64,000 bases of DNA from Sternotherus odoratus (taxonomy: Eukaryota; Chordata; Testudines; Kinosternidae). The notes beneath the pieces were generated by a model. The model worked only from the letters and a program-made list of their open reading frames with translations, was not told the DNA's origin and made no database searches. Where the stretch lies: NCBI GenBank assembly GCA_032164245.1, contig JAVMKO010000003.1, positions 38,566,890-38,630,889 of the forward strand. Reading direction: 5' to 3'. The position numbers were made by a program, and so were the translations under genes. This document shows, piece by piece, positions 22,443-34,002 of this stretch; the first letter of the stretch is position 1; each line of letters begins with the position of its first letter.

Positions 22443-23680
22443 TGCGGGCGGGGAAGAGAAAGGAAGGCTGGCTGTACTCTGAGATAGTGTAGAGGTTTGG
22501 AACAAGAGTTTTCTGCTACAACTTTAAGAGGTAAGCACTTACAGGAATAAGCAACACAGAAATAATTTTCTGTGGCAACACTGGGTTCCACTGTATTTTT
22601 ATCAATAGTAATTAATCGGAAAGGTCCTGCTTTCCCAGTGACTGTGCCAATGTTCAACTCCACTGCAAAGCCAGACTTCCTAAGAACATAAGAGTCATGT
22701 CAGGTGCCTGGATACTCTTCCAAGACAACCAGGAGCTGTTTTGCATCACAGATGAATGATGCATTGGTGGAAAGGACACCTTCTGTGCCCTGATGGCTGC
22801 CTCATTCCCTGATTGAACTCTGAGAAGAAACATGACAGTATTCAGGACTCTGCTATGTATTCAGGACTCTCACGATTTGCTGTTAATCACAGAAAGTCCT
22901 TTAAGCAGGTAGAGATGGCTGATTGATAGCTGTGGTCTTCTCAATGATTTCTGACACAATTTTGCTGCCAGGAGCCTAATGGTGATGTCACATAAATCAT
23001 CAAAGGTACAGCATAACTGCACCATATCTGACTCTCCAGATGTCATGTAATTCCTCAGAGACTCAGTATCATTTGTGTATCTTATCTGTGCATTTAAATG
23101 TTTGACTACTGACCTATTCATCCTTTTCTGGAGCTATGGATGGGCTCTGTGCCATCCAGAATCTATGGGTCACTTCCACCGTGGTTCATCTTTTTCTCAT
23201 CCTGAATTTGGCCTAAATGTGCACAGGAATCATATCACTGATAAATGAACTGGTCAAAATCATGCTGCAAAGTTAAAGTCTGGTTTGCGGCTGGTCTTTG
23301 ATAAACTGCTGGCACAATGATATATATAGCAACTGGTGTGGGCTGCTTCGCTTGCATGATTCAAAGCCCAGAGAAGTCAATGGGAACTTTTCTGTTGATT
23401 TCAGTGGGCTTTGGGATCAGGGGCCCTGTGTTTACCAGTTACCAATTGCACCTAAATTCCTTTGAAATTTAATTGCAGCTACATTGCCTTCAATGCCGCT
23501 CTTATCCCTTCTGCCAGATGCAATTTCGGATGCTTTCATTTCACACTAGCAACTTCTGAAGGCACTTCTTTTACAAACGAGCTGTTGCTACTAAAAGTAC
23601 TTGAAACCTTTCAGAGCATATGGCAGGCCCCAATTTGATGGCTCAATGCTTTTGTCAGGGGAAAATTAATGGCACGTCTC
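22443..23680. other. No gene recognised; ancient repeat motif
   Basis: No coding support. About 23354-23405 carries paired motifs GAAGTCAATGGGAAC and GATTTCAGTGGGC, members of the recurring motif family noted under findings. Minus-strand frames at 22430-22663 and 22870-23121 have no recognised domain. Confidence 0.4.
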
Positions 23681-23731
23681 TCCCCCTTACCGTACACTCC
23701 GGATAGTAGTGGCGGCATGGAGCTCACAAGC

Positions 23732-24294
23732 TGTCAGAGACCATTGAAGAAACACACAAGTTAACTTTGATCAAAGGGGAAACTGAGGCACCCTCCTCTC
23801 GGTCAAGAAAGGGGGTTGGCAGCAGCTCCATTTATTATCAGTACCAAGCAGCCTTTTATAGAGTATATTCAAAGGGGAGGGGGAATGGGTGGATGGAGGG
23901 AAAAGACCTACTTGAAGCATGCACATTAGCAAACTCTGACATCAGTCCTAGGTCAGTGCCCTCTTGAGGCACCTGATGTGGGGACCTTGAGAAAGCTTAC
24001 ATGATGCCAACAAGCTTATGAATACGAGTCTATTCCCTAGTGAAGTTGTTACATACATATAGATACAACCACCTCATCTAGCATGGGTTTACAGACTGCT
24101 TATTGTCTGAGACAAGGTTACATTCCAGGGACTGAGAAGGTTACCACAACAACCGGGTGTCAAAGCAATATTTTGCTGAGCCTCTAAGACTCAAGCGAAT
24201 GCTTTACAACTTTTGGGGGTTTAACTATGTGATTGCTGGTGAGGAAGAATACATGGTGAGAAGGAGCTAGGGAAACTGAGTTAGCCCTAACACT
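23732..24294 (-). mobile_element. Possible LTR-like repeat (tentative)
   Basis: It starts TGTCAGAGACC and ends GAGTTAGCCCTAACA on the plus strand, so TG...CA ends are possible. Read minus, a TATA-like CTATAAAAGG and an AATAAA lie close together near 23860-23835, closer than usual in an LTR. The flanking five bases (CAAGC, CTTTC) do not match. I list it because its composition differs from its flanks, but it could be any interspersed repeat. Confidence 0.25.
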
Positions 24295-26640
24295 TTCAAG
24301 ATATAGCTTTGTATTTCACACCCCTTCTGGGCAACAATTATAACTATCAAAGGCCTAATTTTCAAAATATTTCCTCCATTTTGTTCTTACTGCATATACA
24401 GCATGTACATAGTGCTGTGGAAATTATTGTAAACATAGAACGAATGTGTGCAGTAACTTAATATCTTCTACAATGACATATTGGGCAGGGTTATCATGTA
24501 TAAAATGAAATTAGCCCCCTTTTAGTACATTGCTGACATATGCTTATGAATAAACATTTTCTCAGATAATTCACAATGATTCTTTCAGTTAGCCTTGCCT
24601 TTTGGGGTGGGGGTAAATAGGAAAGAGCAAATACCAAGTCATGTTGTAAGTGAGCCTCTTATTGCTACTTTCACAACATAAGAAGTCAAAAAGCACTAAT
24701 ACCTGACAAATGTTTTGCAGTTCTCTCATGTAGGCAGCCATAAAGAAGGCATAATAAATCAATAGAACAAATTGTCAGGCCAGTAATGTGGCTTGTGTTG
24801 TGCTGCTTCTCATTAAATGCAGTAGCAATTGAAGAAAAGCTATTACTGAATCCAGCATTCTTAATGAGATATGCTACCACAATTAGTTTGTTGCCCAGGT
24901 GTATACTTTGACATTCAGTTCGCCAAAAGATAGAATAAGTTTTCATGTGACAAAATTTAACAAAACAAACCACACAAGGTGAGGGCACTACTAAGCCGTG
25001 ACAACTTTCTTGAAATATTTGCTGTGTTTTTAAGATAAAAATGACCTTCAAAATATAGCTTTGTTTTGGACATGTCTAGGGCTAATCAATAATAAAGTCC
25101 AAACCCAATGTTTTATTGATACTTAAACTAATGCATTTTGATAAATCCTTTCATTATCCCTTGCAAACCGACGTCAAGTTCAAGTGCCATGCTGAGCAAA
25201 TGTCAGTCTCTAAAAATTGGCTGACAAAATTTGATGAAGCTTATCTGACATATCATGCTTAAGGATCTCTTATGACACACAGCATCTCCTCAATCATTTA
25301 AAGGTTGGGAGTAAATATAACAGGCTATAATCACCCCATAACTTGGCTTAGAAGTACATGTAATAGAAAGAGGGTGATTGAGCCACACACTGCACATTTG
25401 GGGATTTTTCCTCTGCAATGCATGTGTCCAAGAACATTTTTGTGAAACCATATGAAAAAAACATTTCATTGTGGTAATATTATTATTCATAGCCCAATGA
25501 AGATTTCCTTTGGAAGTGTATAAAATATCATGGGCCTCTCATTCCTAGCTCTCATGAATTTTTCCATCAGTTCAAACATTATGGGTGAATTGCTGGCCCC
25601 ATTGAAGTCAGTGGTAATAGTCCCATTGATTTCTATGGGGTCAGGATTCTCCCCACCTTTTAAAATCAGAGTAGGCAGGAAGAAAGTCAATTCTCTGCTT
25701 TACTAGAATTTTTAAAAATGTATGTAAATTAGCTTTAAAATATTCCTGTGGTTTGGAATACAATTTTGGACAAAGTTTGACATCTGAGTTAAAGATTCTC
25801 CCTAATAGGCAGGCCCCATCTCTTATTCTGTGCTTAGAGTTTATCTAGATGAACAGATGGCATATAGAAAACTGGGCTGCAAATCTACGTCACACTAGTC
25901 CGTGAGAACTCTGCCACTGTACACTAAAAGTTTCATAATGCACTTCGACATATTCCCATTTAAAGGTAGAGTAGATCAAAACATTTTAGAGAATTTTTAG
26001 TGCATAGTACCAGGATCCACACGAAGAGTTAGTGTGCAGCGCTATAGCTTTACACCCTAATTTGTCACACATTAACTCTTCATCTAGAGAGAAGCACATA
26101 GAGAGCAAACTGCAAACACTACCATGGCATACAAATACATTTAGTTTGAATGGTCCCTTGTTTGCACAAAAAAGATGTCACTGTAAGTTTCACTTAAGAG
26201 TCTGTTCTCCTTGTAGGTTTATTTAAGTACTACTAAAATCAATGGTAGTTACACACCTGTAGGGAGAGAAGAAGCTTTAGGATTTTGTGTTTTATAAGTC
26301 AATATATCCCCTTGGATTCTTATATCACTGAATATGTAGTTCTTCTTATTGACACCAACATGCCTCAATAGAGCCAAATTGGTTATTTTGGTAGAATATA
26401 TTATAGCAAAAGAGAAATGCAACATGAGAGAGTAACCAAAAATCACTTTCTATATAAGATTTAATCCTATGATGATGGAAGTTAATAGCAAAACTCCCAT
26501 TAATTTCAATGGTGCAGCATCAGGTTTATAAAGAATTAGGAATATATTTAATAAAAGGGAGAAATATTGCATTAGATTTATTTTTCTTGACTCTGAACCA
26601 ATCCAACTCCAAACCTGTACTGCCATGTCTTGGATTAAGG
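24295..26640. other. No gene recognised
   Basis: AT-rich. Short frames such as 24686-25051 (-, 121 codons) have no recognisable domain. Copies of the recurring motif are at about 25592-25645 (CCCATTGAAGTCAGTGG, CCCATTGATTTCTATGG) and 26484-26510. Confidence 0.4.
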
Positions 26641-26896
26641 GAAAATAAAAGTTAAGTGGGTGAACAACTACAAGGTTCTCAGTGGTAGCAGATGACCGAA
26701 TAAGGAGTAATGGTCTCAAGTTACAGTTGGGAAGGTTTAGACTGGATATTAGGAAAAACTTTTTCACTGGGAGGGTGGTCAAGCATTGGAATGGGTTACC
26801 TCGGGAGGTGGTAGAATCACCTTCCTTAGAGGTTTTTAAGGTCAGGCTTGATAAAGCTCTGGCTGGAATGATTTTGTTGGGGATTGGTCCTGCTTT
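26640..26896 (+). mobile_element. CR1 LINE 3' end fragment
   Basis: One frame reads [20 protein letters not shown], then [20 protein letters not shown] and DKALAG, the well-known C-terminal end of CR1 ORF2. The following GGGATTGGTCCTGCTTTAA belongs to the CR1 3' UTR. The fragment is about 250 bp, heavily 5'-truncated, and is interrupted at about 26893 by the Penelope-like insertion. Confidence 0.88.
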
Positions 26897-27480
26897 AATG
26901 GAATGGCCACGAAGATTGAAGTGTTCTCCTACTGGTTTTTGAATGTTATGATTCCTGATGTCAGATGTGTGTCCATTTAATCATAACATTCAAAAACCAA
27001 TAGGAAAACACTTCAATCTTCCTGGCTATTCCATTAAAGATTTGATGGTGTCAATTTTGAAACAGAAAATCTTCCAAAACAGACTCCAAGGAGAAACTGA
27101 GGAACTGGAATTAATTTTCAAATTGGATACAATTAACCAGGGGCTAAATAGGATTTGTGAATGGCTCTCTCATTACACTAATTGATTGCATTTCCCGAGT
27201 TAATTTACCTTTAACACTTGCTATCTCGTGCAGACACAAAAATCCATTTCAAAAGGTATTTTTTCTCCTGCTGATAATGGCCCATCCAGATTTAACAGTC
27301 TCTTAGAATTGGTATGCTAATGTACAACTTTTTTTTTCTTTTTCTTCTTTCTGTGTGTAAAAACGCATCTTACTTCTGTTCCATTCTATGCATCCGTTGA
27401 AGTGGGCTATAGTCCACGAAAGCTTATGCTGAAATAAACTGGTTAGTCGCTAAGGTGCTACAAGTATTCCTCGCTTTCTT
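26893..27480 (+). mobile_element. Penelope-like element, 5'-truncated, with inverted 5' arm
   Basis: The right part (plus) encodes IQKPIGKHFNLPGYSIKDL and further C-terminal sequence to a stop near 27185. It is followed by the 3' tail with GAAGTGGGCTATAGTCC, CACGAAAGCTTATGCT and AGTCGCTAAGGTGCTAC. Its first 59 bases (26981-27039) are repeated inverted at 26893-26951 with few mismatches, separated by 29 bases of PLE-derived sequence (complement of ATGTCAGATGTGTGTCCAT). This foldback start is characteristic of this element's insertions here. The reverse transcriptase is lost. Confidence 0.85.
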
Positions 27481-29207
27481 TACAAAAGAAACCAGTACAG
27501 TTGGTAATGACATGCCTCTGGCATAGTAAAAAACTGTGCTCAAACTTTCACATTTATTGTAGCATAAAGGAGGATACTTCAGTTATGCTACTAAGAAGCA
27601 ATTAACATTACTATAGGCAAGCTTTGAATGATGGTACATCACTGTTCACATGTTTTAGAAGCATCTTGAACCCTGCTGGTAAAATTATCTTTCTGTAACT
27701 CTCACTAAAATCATAAAAATGATAAATATCCCTGCTTTCTTAAACAACAGAAGTGGAGGTCTCCCTAAACTATTCGCTCTTGTATTAAGTAATGAAGAAT
27801 CTCAAAATATATATTTAGAAACAATGACAAATGGATTACACACCATGGTAGGTTTGGTGAACGGACCAACAAATGGGACATAATACCTATAAAACAAGGT
27901 TGCTGGTCTCTAGAAACAAAATGGAGATTAATTCGATGCAAGAAAAAATCAAAGAGATTCATAAATTAGACTGTACATATGAAGGTGACCATTTACCCAT
28001 AGTTTCAACAAAGGGCCATCTGGGATTATCACAGGTTTCCCTTATACTGAGAGTAGGAAGCATTTGTGATCACAGTGACAAATATGGCAATTTCCTGCCA
28101 TATCCTTGGGAGACCTTATTGAATTAAGTTCAAATCTCTGTAGGGAATCCATTGTATTAAATGCAAAGTCTATGTATTACTGTGGGCCAGCACTGTATGT
28201 AACCTCTGTAAAGGGGAAATATGATGAGGGGCCTGGGAGTTCAAAGGGCTGTACTGAAAATGTGCCAGACAAGAATGGACATTTGAGACAATATGTGAGG
28301 TGGATTTCCGGGGTGTGTGTGTGGGGGAACTGTGGAGTCTTAACGATCCCCCTGAGGAGAGAATGAGACAAAAGTCTCTGCCCAAGACAGATGAAGGCTG
28401 GGAGCCAGAAGTCTACAGTGGGTGACATTAAGGCACCCTGAGGGGAGAATATAGGTTCAGTTGCCTGGGAATGGTGACAATCACAATGGGTAGAACTGGG
28501 ATTAAAAGAAAAAGCAGTGTTATTTTTCCCACTTTTTCAAATCTGCACCCACAAACGAAGCTCCACTTGAGGTGCCATTTACAACATATTGTACCTATGT
28601 TCAAATACTTTCATGCATATTCTAGATGAGCTTCACTGGGCTTGACTCTCTATCTGTGTGGATTAGACTAGGCTCTGTTGAACACCTTTGGGTGAAACCT
28701 TGATGCCCTATTGTGCTCTCTAGGATCAGCTCTTATGGTGGGAGTTGGATTCCTCACAGATCTGCCCCTCCCCCTACATTTGGTTTGTTGACTTCGCAGA
28801 TCAAATTGGTGGGGGAGAGGGGAATGAATGGTTGGATTCTTCCAAGGGACATCCATTTGTGACACCACAAAGAGATGCCACTAACAGTAAATTAATGCAA
28901 CTCTCCATAGTACTATTGTCCCTCTTGTTTCTCATGTATTTTGATCAACAGTGAAATAGTTAACAATGCTGTCATTTAAATTATCATTGACCACTTGAAA
29001 CAACACCCAACTGAGAAAAATAAGAGTACTTCATACTTCTAAAAATTACATTTCAGGCTATTTGCAAACTGAGGCAGACATCACTACAGCCATTTCACTC
29101 AATTCACATTTTCAAGGTTTTCTTTGCAACCATAAGGAGCACAGACTTATTTTTAAAATGAAAGTTGAAATTCTGGAGCACAGGATTGAAACCTCAAAAC
29201 TGTTCTC
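27481..29207. other. No gene recognised
   Basis: AT-rich sequence with short unsupported frames (for example 28106-28366 +, 86 codons). No transposon terminus is recognised. Confidence 0.4.
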
Positions 29208-29512
29208 ACTATGTCTGTTCTTCACTATGGGGAGATCAACGCTACTGCAATTGATGCAGCAGGGGTCGATTTAGCAGGTCCAGTGTAGTCATGCTAAATC
29301 GACAGCAGAGTGCTTCCTGTTCATCCCCGCTACTCCAGCTCTCCAAGAAGAGTAAAGGAAGTGAACAGGAGAGCATCTCGCATTGACGCTGTGCATTGAA
29401 GACACCGGAGTAAGTCAGCCTAAGCTATATCAACTCCAGCTACATTATTCACATACCTGGAGTAGCATAACTTAGGTCGGCTTATCCCTATAGTGAAGAC
29501 AAGCCCTAAGTC
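29208..29512. mobile_element. MITE of the GGGCTTGTCTTCACTA family
   Basis: The right end, complement GGGCTTGTCTTCACTATAGG, pairs with a degraded left end TGTCTGTTCTTCACTATGGG. Internal sequence with GGGGTCGATTTAGCAGG, GCTAAATCGACAGC and CTTAGGTCGGCTTATCCC is typical of abundant amniote MITEs with TWA target sites (right flank TAA). Family assignment to PIF/Harbinger is inference. No coding is present. Confidence 0.7.
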
Positions 29513-31753
29513 ACCACAAGTTGGCCCATATTAAACCATGGTATTGACTATTTGGTAAAATTTGGAAAGTATTGACTCTTTAATGGCTTCTACATTATAC
29601 CACTGCTGCATAAATCAGCCTTGTTCTGTTTTACGAAGACCCGTTGAATAGATATTAACTGATTCATCCAAAAATATTGAGTCTATTACAGCTGAACATT
29701 GGTTCAATGCGTTCATATTTGTTTTTATGCCTCTGTGTTTTTATTGTTCATCTAAATATCCATACAAAAGAATTATTTCTGTGAACAGCTTATGAAGGTA
29801 TTTCATAACAGTAATGAGGCAATTTTCTTTGGCAGTTAACAATTAACTTGAGAATTTGACTTTTCCCAAAACATAGTGAGAACTGAAAATCAAATGAATC
29901 ATTATTGTGCCATGAGAATCTAGTGTTAGAGTCTTGGAAAGTAAGAGGAACTTGAAGTATTGCTTACTCTTACACCGTTTTCAAGAAGATTTACAAAATG
30001 TAAACTCCATGTTCAGATATCATCTACACCATGGGTCAAATTCATCTCTGAGGGAACTTAATTTGCTTCAGTGAAATTACCAGAAGGATGGATTCCCACT
30101 GTTTATATTAGCAAGTTTCTTATGGGTCTCATCTTCTATTTTATTTTAAAAAAACCAGACAAACAAAAAATATTAAAAGCTACCGAAGATGATGCCTTTC
30201 AGGATTAAAAATAAACAACATCAAACACTAATTTTGTTTTGTTCCAGAAAAGTAGTATGTAGCATGAAGTCATTCCTGACTATTCTTTGCTACCTGTGTA
30301 GAAATTCACAAACATCTCAGTTCTTGTCAACTTTCTTTGTTTTCTGATTTGTAATGTACTATGTCAAACATCACATTAAGCATATTACTGAACAGCAACA
30401 GAATGCTGATTATGGAAAAAATAAATATTACATACTACTAGCTTGCAAAGATATTGCAGGAACCTGGACAGAATTTTTGAAGATGAAGGAAAGCTCTAAA
30501 TAAAACCTTTGCCCTACTTCATAAATAAAAGAAAATAAATTAGTTGCAATGCTTACAACTAATGACAATATTTAAATTTATTTGGGTTGGATATAATTTT
30601 TTCATCTCACACATCTTCCTCCTTTACACAGAAAAAAAAAGCAGCTGGGGGCAATAATCAGCTATTAGCTATTATTTGTCAGCAAAAGAGACCAAGTGAA
30701 GGCTGTGATTTTGTACGCAAAGTCCTGAAATCTCACCCCACTAACCTTTACATGGACATACAACTCAGTGGTGCATAATAAGTACAGCCTCCACTTAATG
30801 AAGCTAGATCTTTATATTTTTTAACACTCCTTTGGAAAACCAATTAACTCTGGCTCTATTGAACAACCTGAACAGGAAATAAATCAAGTGTTAAATCATT
30901 GGTGAAAAGACAGACTTCCTGTAATTAGAGTACTGATATGCCCAGGGCTGACTATGTGGTGCTCAGTATTAGACTGACAACTTCTACTGTCCAAAGCAGT
31001 ATTTGTTATGTTCCCCTTGTTACACAGGTTAAAATCCATCAAAAATCCCATACTGAATTTATCTTTTGATTTTTTGTTAGTGATTTAGAAGAAGTACAAT
31101 ATCAGTTTTTAATCTGAAAAACTGAAGTAGCTCCTTGGTTTTGAATTATATTCAAGCTAAACATTTTACTGGATACATACAGTCTGTTAGGTGGGAATCA
31201 TAATACATTTCCTCAAGAAACATTAACAGGTTCATTAATCACCAATGCAGTGTTTTCAAAGAAATTGGCATAATGTATTATGTCAGATGTTACATTGTGT
31301 TTATTGTGACAGATTTCTATTACATATTGCAATTATGCAAGTTTTTTCCACCCTTGGGACCCAAATTCAGCTAGAATGTTCAACACTCTTCATTTTTTTT
31401 TCATATTTCAGATATTTTATATGTATTATTACCCAAAAGCCCAAAGCCCATTGCTACTCTCGCTGACAGAAAGTTGAAATGGGAATACAGAATTGGATTT
31501 CTCTGCTTTGTTGCACTGCAAAACCAGATTCAACAGTTTCAGTGCACCCTTAAAAATAGTTAGTCATTAAAGGCTGAGAGTGAGAGTTAGCTCCTAAGTT
31601 TATCTGCTTTGAGCAAAACTGTGAACTCCTTTGGGCTTCAGTTTACTCTCCTATGAAATGTACATACTGTAATAGTACCATAATATCTATTGCATAGGGT
31701 CATTCTATAACCTTGTGATTGTAACACACTTGGAGATCTTCAAATAGATGTCA
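29513..31753. other. Long AT-rich stretch, no gene recognised
   Basis: No supported frame or transposon end. About 30033-30085 (GGGTCAAATTCATCTCTG ... TGCTTCAGTGAAATTACC) resembles an ancient short repeat related to the recurring motif family. Confidence 0.45.
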
Positions 31754-31829
31754 CCATCTGTAGGCGGGCCCCTGACCGCCCTCTTCAAAATATCAGCCGG
31801 AGACTGCTCTGTGGCTTCACCAGTGTCTT

Positions 31830-31835
31830 TTTATT
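31830..31835 (-). promoter_or_regulatory. Polyadenylation signal of the solo LTR
   Basis: AATAAA on the minus strand, inside GAATAAAAAGACACTGG, about 70 bases before the LTR 3' end. Confidence 0.65.
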
Positions 31836-32073
31836 CTATATATACAGTGCACAAATCCCCACCACCTATATACCGCTTCTTCCCCAGTGCAAGTTTAGGC
31901 TCAGCCTTTCGTCTCTGGCTGGCCTCAGGGTTCACTAGCCCCTTCAGGCTTGCTGCCTCAGCTAGTTGTTACCCTGCTTCTTCCCTTTCTCTCACTCTTC
32001 CTTCTTACCTCCTTCCTTCCTACCTCTTTCTCCCAGCTCCACAACCCACACTGGCTTCCTCCCTAGCAGGGCT

Positions 32074-32079
32074 TATATA
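32074..32079 (-). promoter_or_regulatory. TATA box of the solo LTR
   Basis: GTATATAAGCC on the minus strand, correctly placed upstream of the LTR polyadenylation signal. It is presumed to be the core promoter of the parent element; present activity is unknown. Confidence 0.65.
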
Positions 32080-32268
32080 CCTCTGGAGGCTGCCAGGTGG
32101 AGCCCATCAAGCCCTCTGCAGCGCAGAGCTACAGCCAGCTGGCCAATTAGCCTGCCTCAGCAGGCTGCTTGCAGAGGCTTGTGGCTTTTGCAGGGGTAAG
32201 GAGGGAGCAGGGGCTGGCTCAGCAGGCTGCTGAGTCAGCTGCCTGCTACACCATCTAATATCAGAGTA

Positions 32269-32718
32269 CAGTAAAACCTCGATTTAACGGACTAATTCGG
32301 GTGAGGGGGTGTCCGTTAAATCAAAATGTCCGTTATTTAATAAAAATAAAAAAATGAGCTGTCGGAGCAGCAGCCCGCCCGCCATAGGGTCAGGGCGGCA
32401 GCTCCGCAGCCTGCCCGCTGCCGGGACCCGGGCGGCAGCCGGGAGCTGGCAGCCAGCCCGCCCGCTGCCGGGACCCGGGCGGCAGCCGGGAGCCGGCAGC
32501 CAGCCCGCCCGCTGCCGGGACCCGGGCGGCAGCCGGGAGCCGGCAGCCAGCCTGCCTGCTGCCGGGACCGGGACAGCAGCTGGGAGCCAGCAGACGGCCG
32601 CCAGGGAAGGGGACAAGGGCCGCAGCAGGGAGGGGTCGCGGTCTGATATGGATCAGAAATTTTGTCCGTTGCATCCGAAGTCCGTTAAATTGAGGTCCAT
32701 TAAATCGAGGTTTTACTG
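32269..32718. mobile_element. pogo/Tigger-like MITE with GC-rich minisatellite, 450 bp
   Basis: TA flanks both ends (32267-32268, 32719-32720). The left end CAGTAAAACCTCGATTTAAC and the complement of the right end are identical over 19 bases. It lies 18 bases from the solo LTR. The left arm has GTGTCCGTTAAATC and GTCCGTTATTTAAT; the right arm has TTTTGTCCGTTGCATCCGAA. Both arms match the composite at 19890-21216 in opposite orientation. The middle is a 47-bp tandem array. There is no transposase, so it is non-autonomous. Confidence 0.9.
32418..32580. repeat. 47-bp minisatellite within the MITE
   Basis: Units beginning CTGCCGGGACCCGGGCGGCA start at 32418, 32465, 32512 and 32559, an exact 47-bp period with about 3.5 copies and few mismatches. 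Chance Pro/Gly/Ala-rich frames cross it on both strands. Confidence 0.92.
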
Positions 32719-32720
32719 TA

Positions 32721-34002
32721 CTACCTTCTTGATCTTTTGACCTGTGTTCTCTATCTGAAGGACAGCTTAGTCTTCTAGTGTTTGATTCTGAATGGTTAGC
32801 TACACTTTAGTAAGGGAAACACCACACGGGGAGAGATCATAACCCTCCCTCTTCCTTTCTTCCTTCCTCAGGGACATGCATGAGAAGGGGAACTCTCACA
32901 TGCTGCAACGGGGCGTAGGCTGCATCACATGTCCCACCCATGCTGCCATGTGTGGTGGGAGAGTAGTGCTTGGGTTGTTGTTTGGCTCCAATATGGTGCC
33001 AGTGGAGGGTGTGTGGGAGTTGATATAGTTTGCTCCCTATTTCAGCCCCACCCTGCCCACCTTTAATCTAGTTGCTAAATCTCTGGTGATACTGGGTGCT
33101 ATCCTGATTGTCAGTTTTGGCATCTGAAATGGATTTTTCCCGATGTGAAAAAAAATTGGCAAACTTCCAAGTCAAGGTGTCTTGGCAGGCTTGAGGGTAC
33201 AGAGGAGGATTCACACTTAATCTCACATTTATGTAGACCGGGGTGATTGGTGCACAGTTGAGATCTGCACCGAAGCAACCCTTCCAGACAGCTTGGGGAG
33301 GGTTACTCCAGTTAGATAAGTTTTAAATAAAGCTGCAGCCTCTGCATTTAGCCATACTATGGCGTCTGCCTCTCACTGCTTCTGTGTCCACATCAGTGTT
33401 TCTTGGGATACACACATTTCAACTTTAAAGCTAGCTGGAAACCTAACCTGGAGGGAATAAAGGGTTTTTTGTGTTAATACATTCTGAGTCAGAGGCCACG
33501 GGACTCAGAAGCTGGGTTCCAGAGAACAGTACAAATTTAAATTCCTCTTGTAATGATGATATAGTACCTGCACTGAATATTTCAAGTATTAGAGCTAAAA
33601 GTTGGAGTGAATTAAATTTCATAAGAGCCAGCTGAACTATTCATTATGGATGATATTCATTACATATGCAGAGTCCAATCTTGTAGACATGGCTGGGCAC
33701 AGAGCTAAGTGTAGGAAATAGACTGTTGTCTGTACACAGTAATGGGAACTATGCTTGGTACAACGTGTTTATATATTATATATATATATCTTTACCCGCA
33801 TGACCATTAATCCTACACTATTGGTTGAAATTCAGGGGGTTTTAGGAACAGCTATGATGTGTCCACAACATCTAAGGATTTCCTCACACTGGGTTCCAAC
33901 CTGTTAAACTGGCATTATGGCTGCTTTATATCGCTAAAGGAAGTTTAAAGGAAACCAGGATCTAGGGCACATCATGATATGGGGCATCTCATAGCTCTGT
34001 CC
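32721..34002. other. Mostly unannotated; possible repeat at 32820-33420
   Basis: No gene is supported. The block 32820-33420 is more GC-rich than its flanks and ends near an AATAAA (TTTTAAATAAAGCTGCAG, about 33321-33338) followed by GTCTGCCTCTCACTGC, which could be the end of a retroelement. I could not define termini. A (TA)n run lies at about 33770-33790. Confidence 0.35.

Larger units (their letters stand above)
31759..32250 (-). mobile_element. Solo LTR, 492 bp, antisense
   Basis: It has plus-strand ends TGTAGGCGGG and GCCTGCTACA, giving TGTAG/CTACA inverted termini. The flanks CCATC (31754-31758) and CCATC (32251-32255) are identical 5-bp duplications. Read minus, it has a TATA box (complement of 32074-32079) followed about 240 bases later by AATAAA (31830-31835), then about 70 bases to the end: U3-R-U5 order. 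No internal retroviral genes remain, so it is a recombination-derived solo LTR. The CT-rich tract 31975-32035 is part of the leader region. Confidence 0.92.

Noticed and set aside
31748..32233. 161-codon plus-strand frame with hydrophobic stretches
   Set aside because: It lies antisense within a well-defined solo LTR with TATA, AATAAA and CCATC duplications. It is a chance frame.
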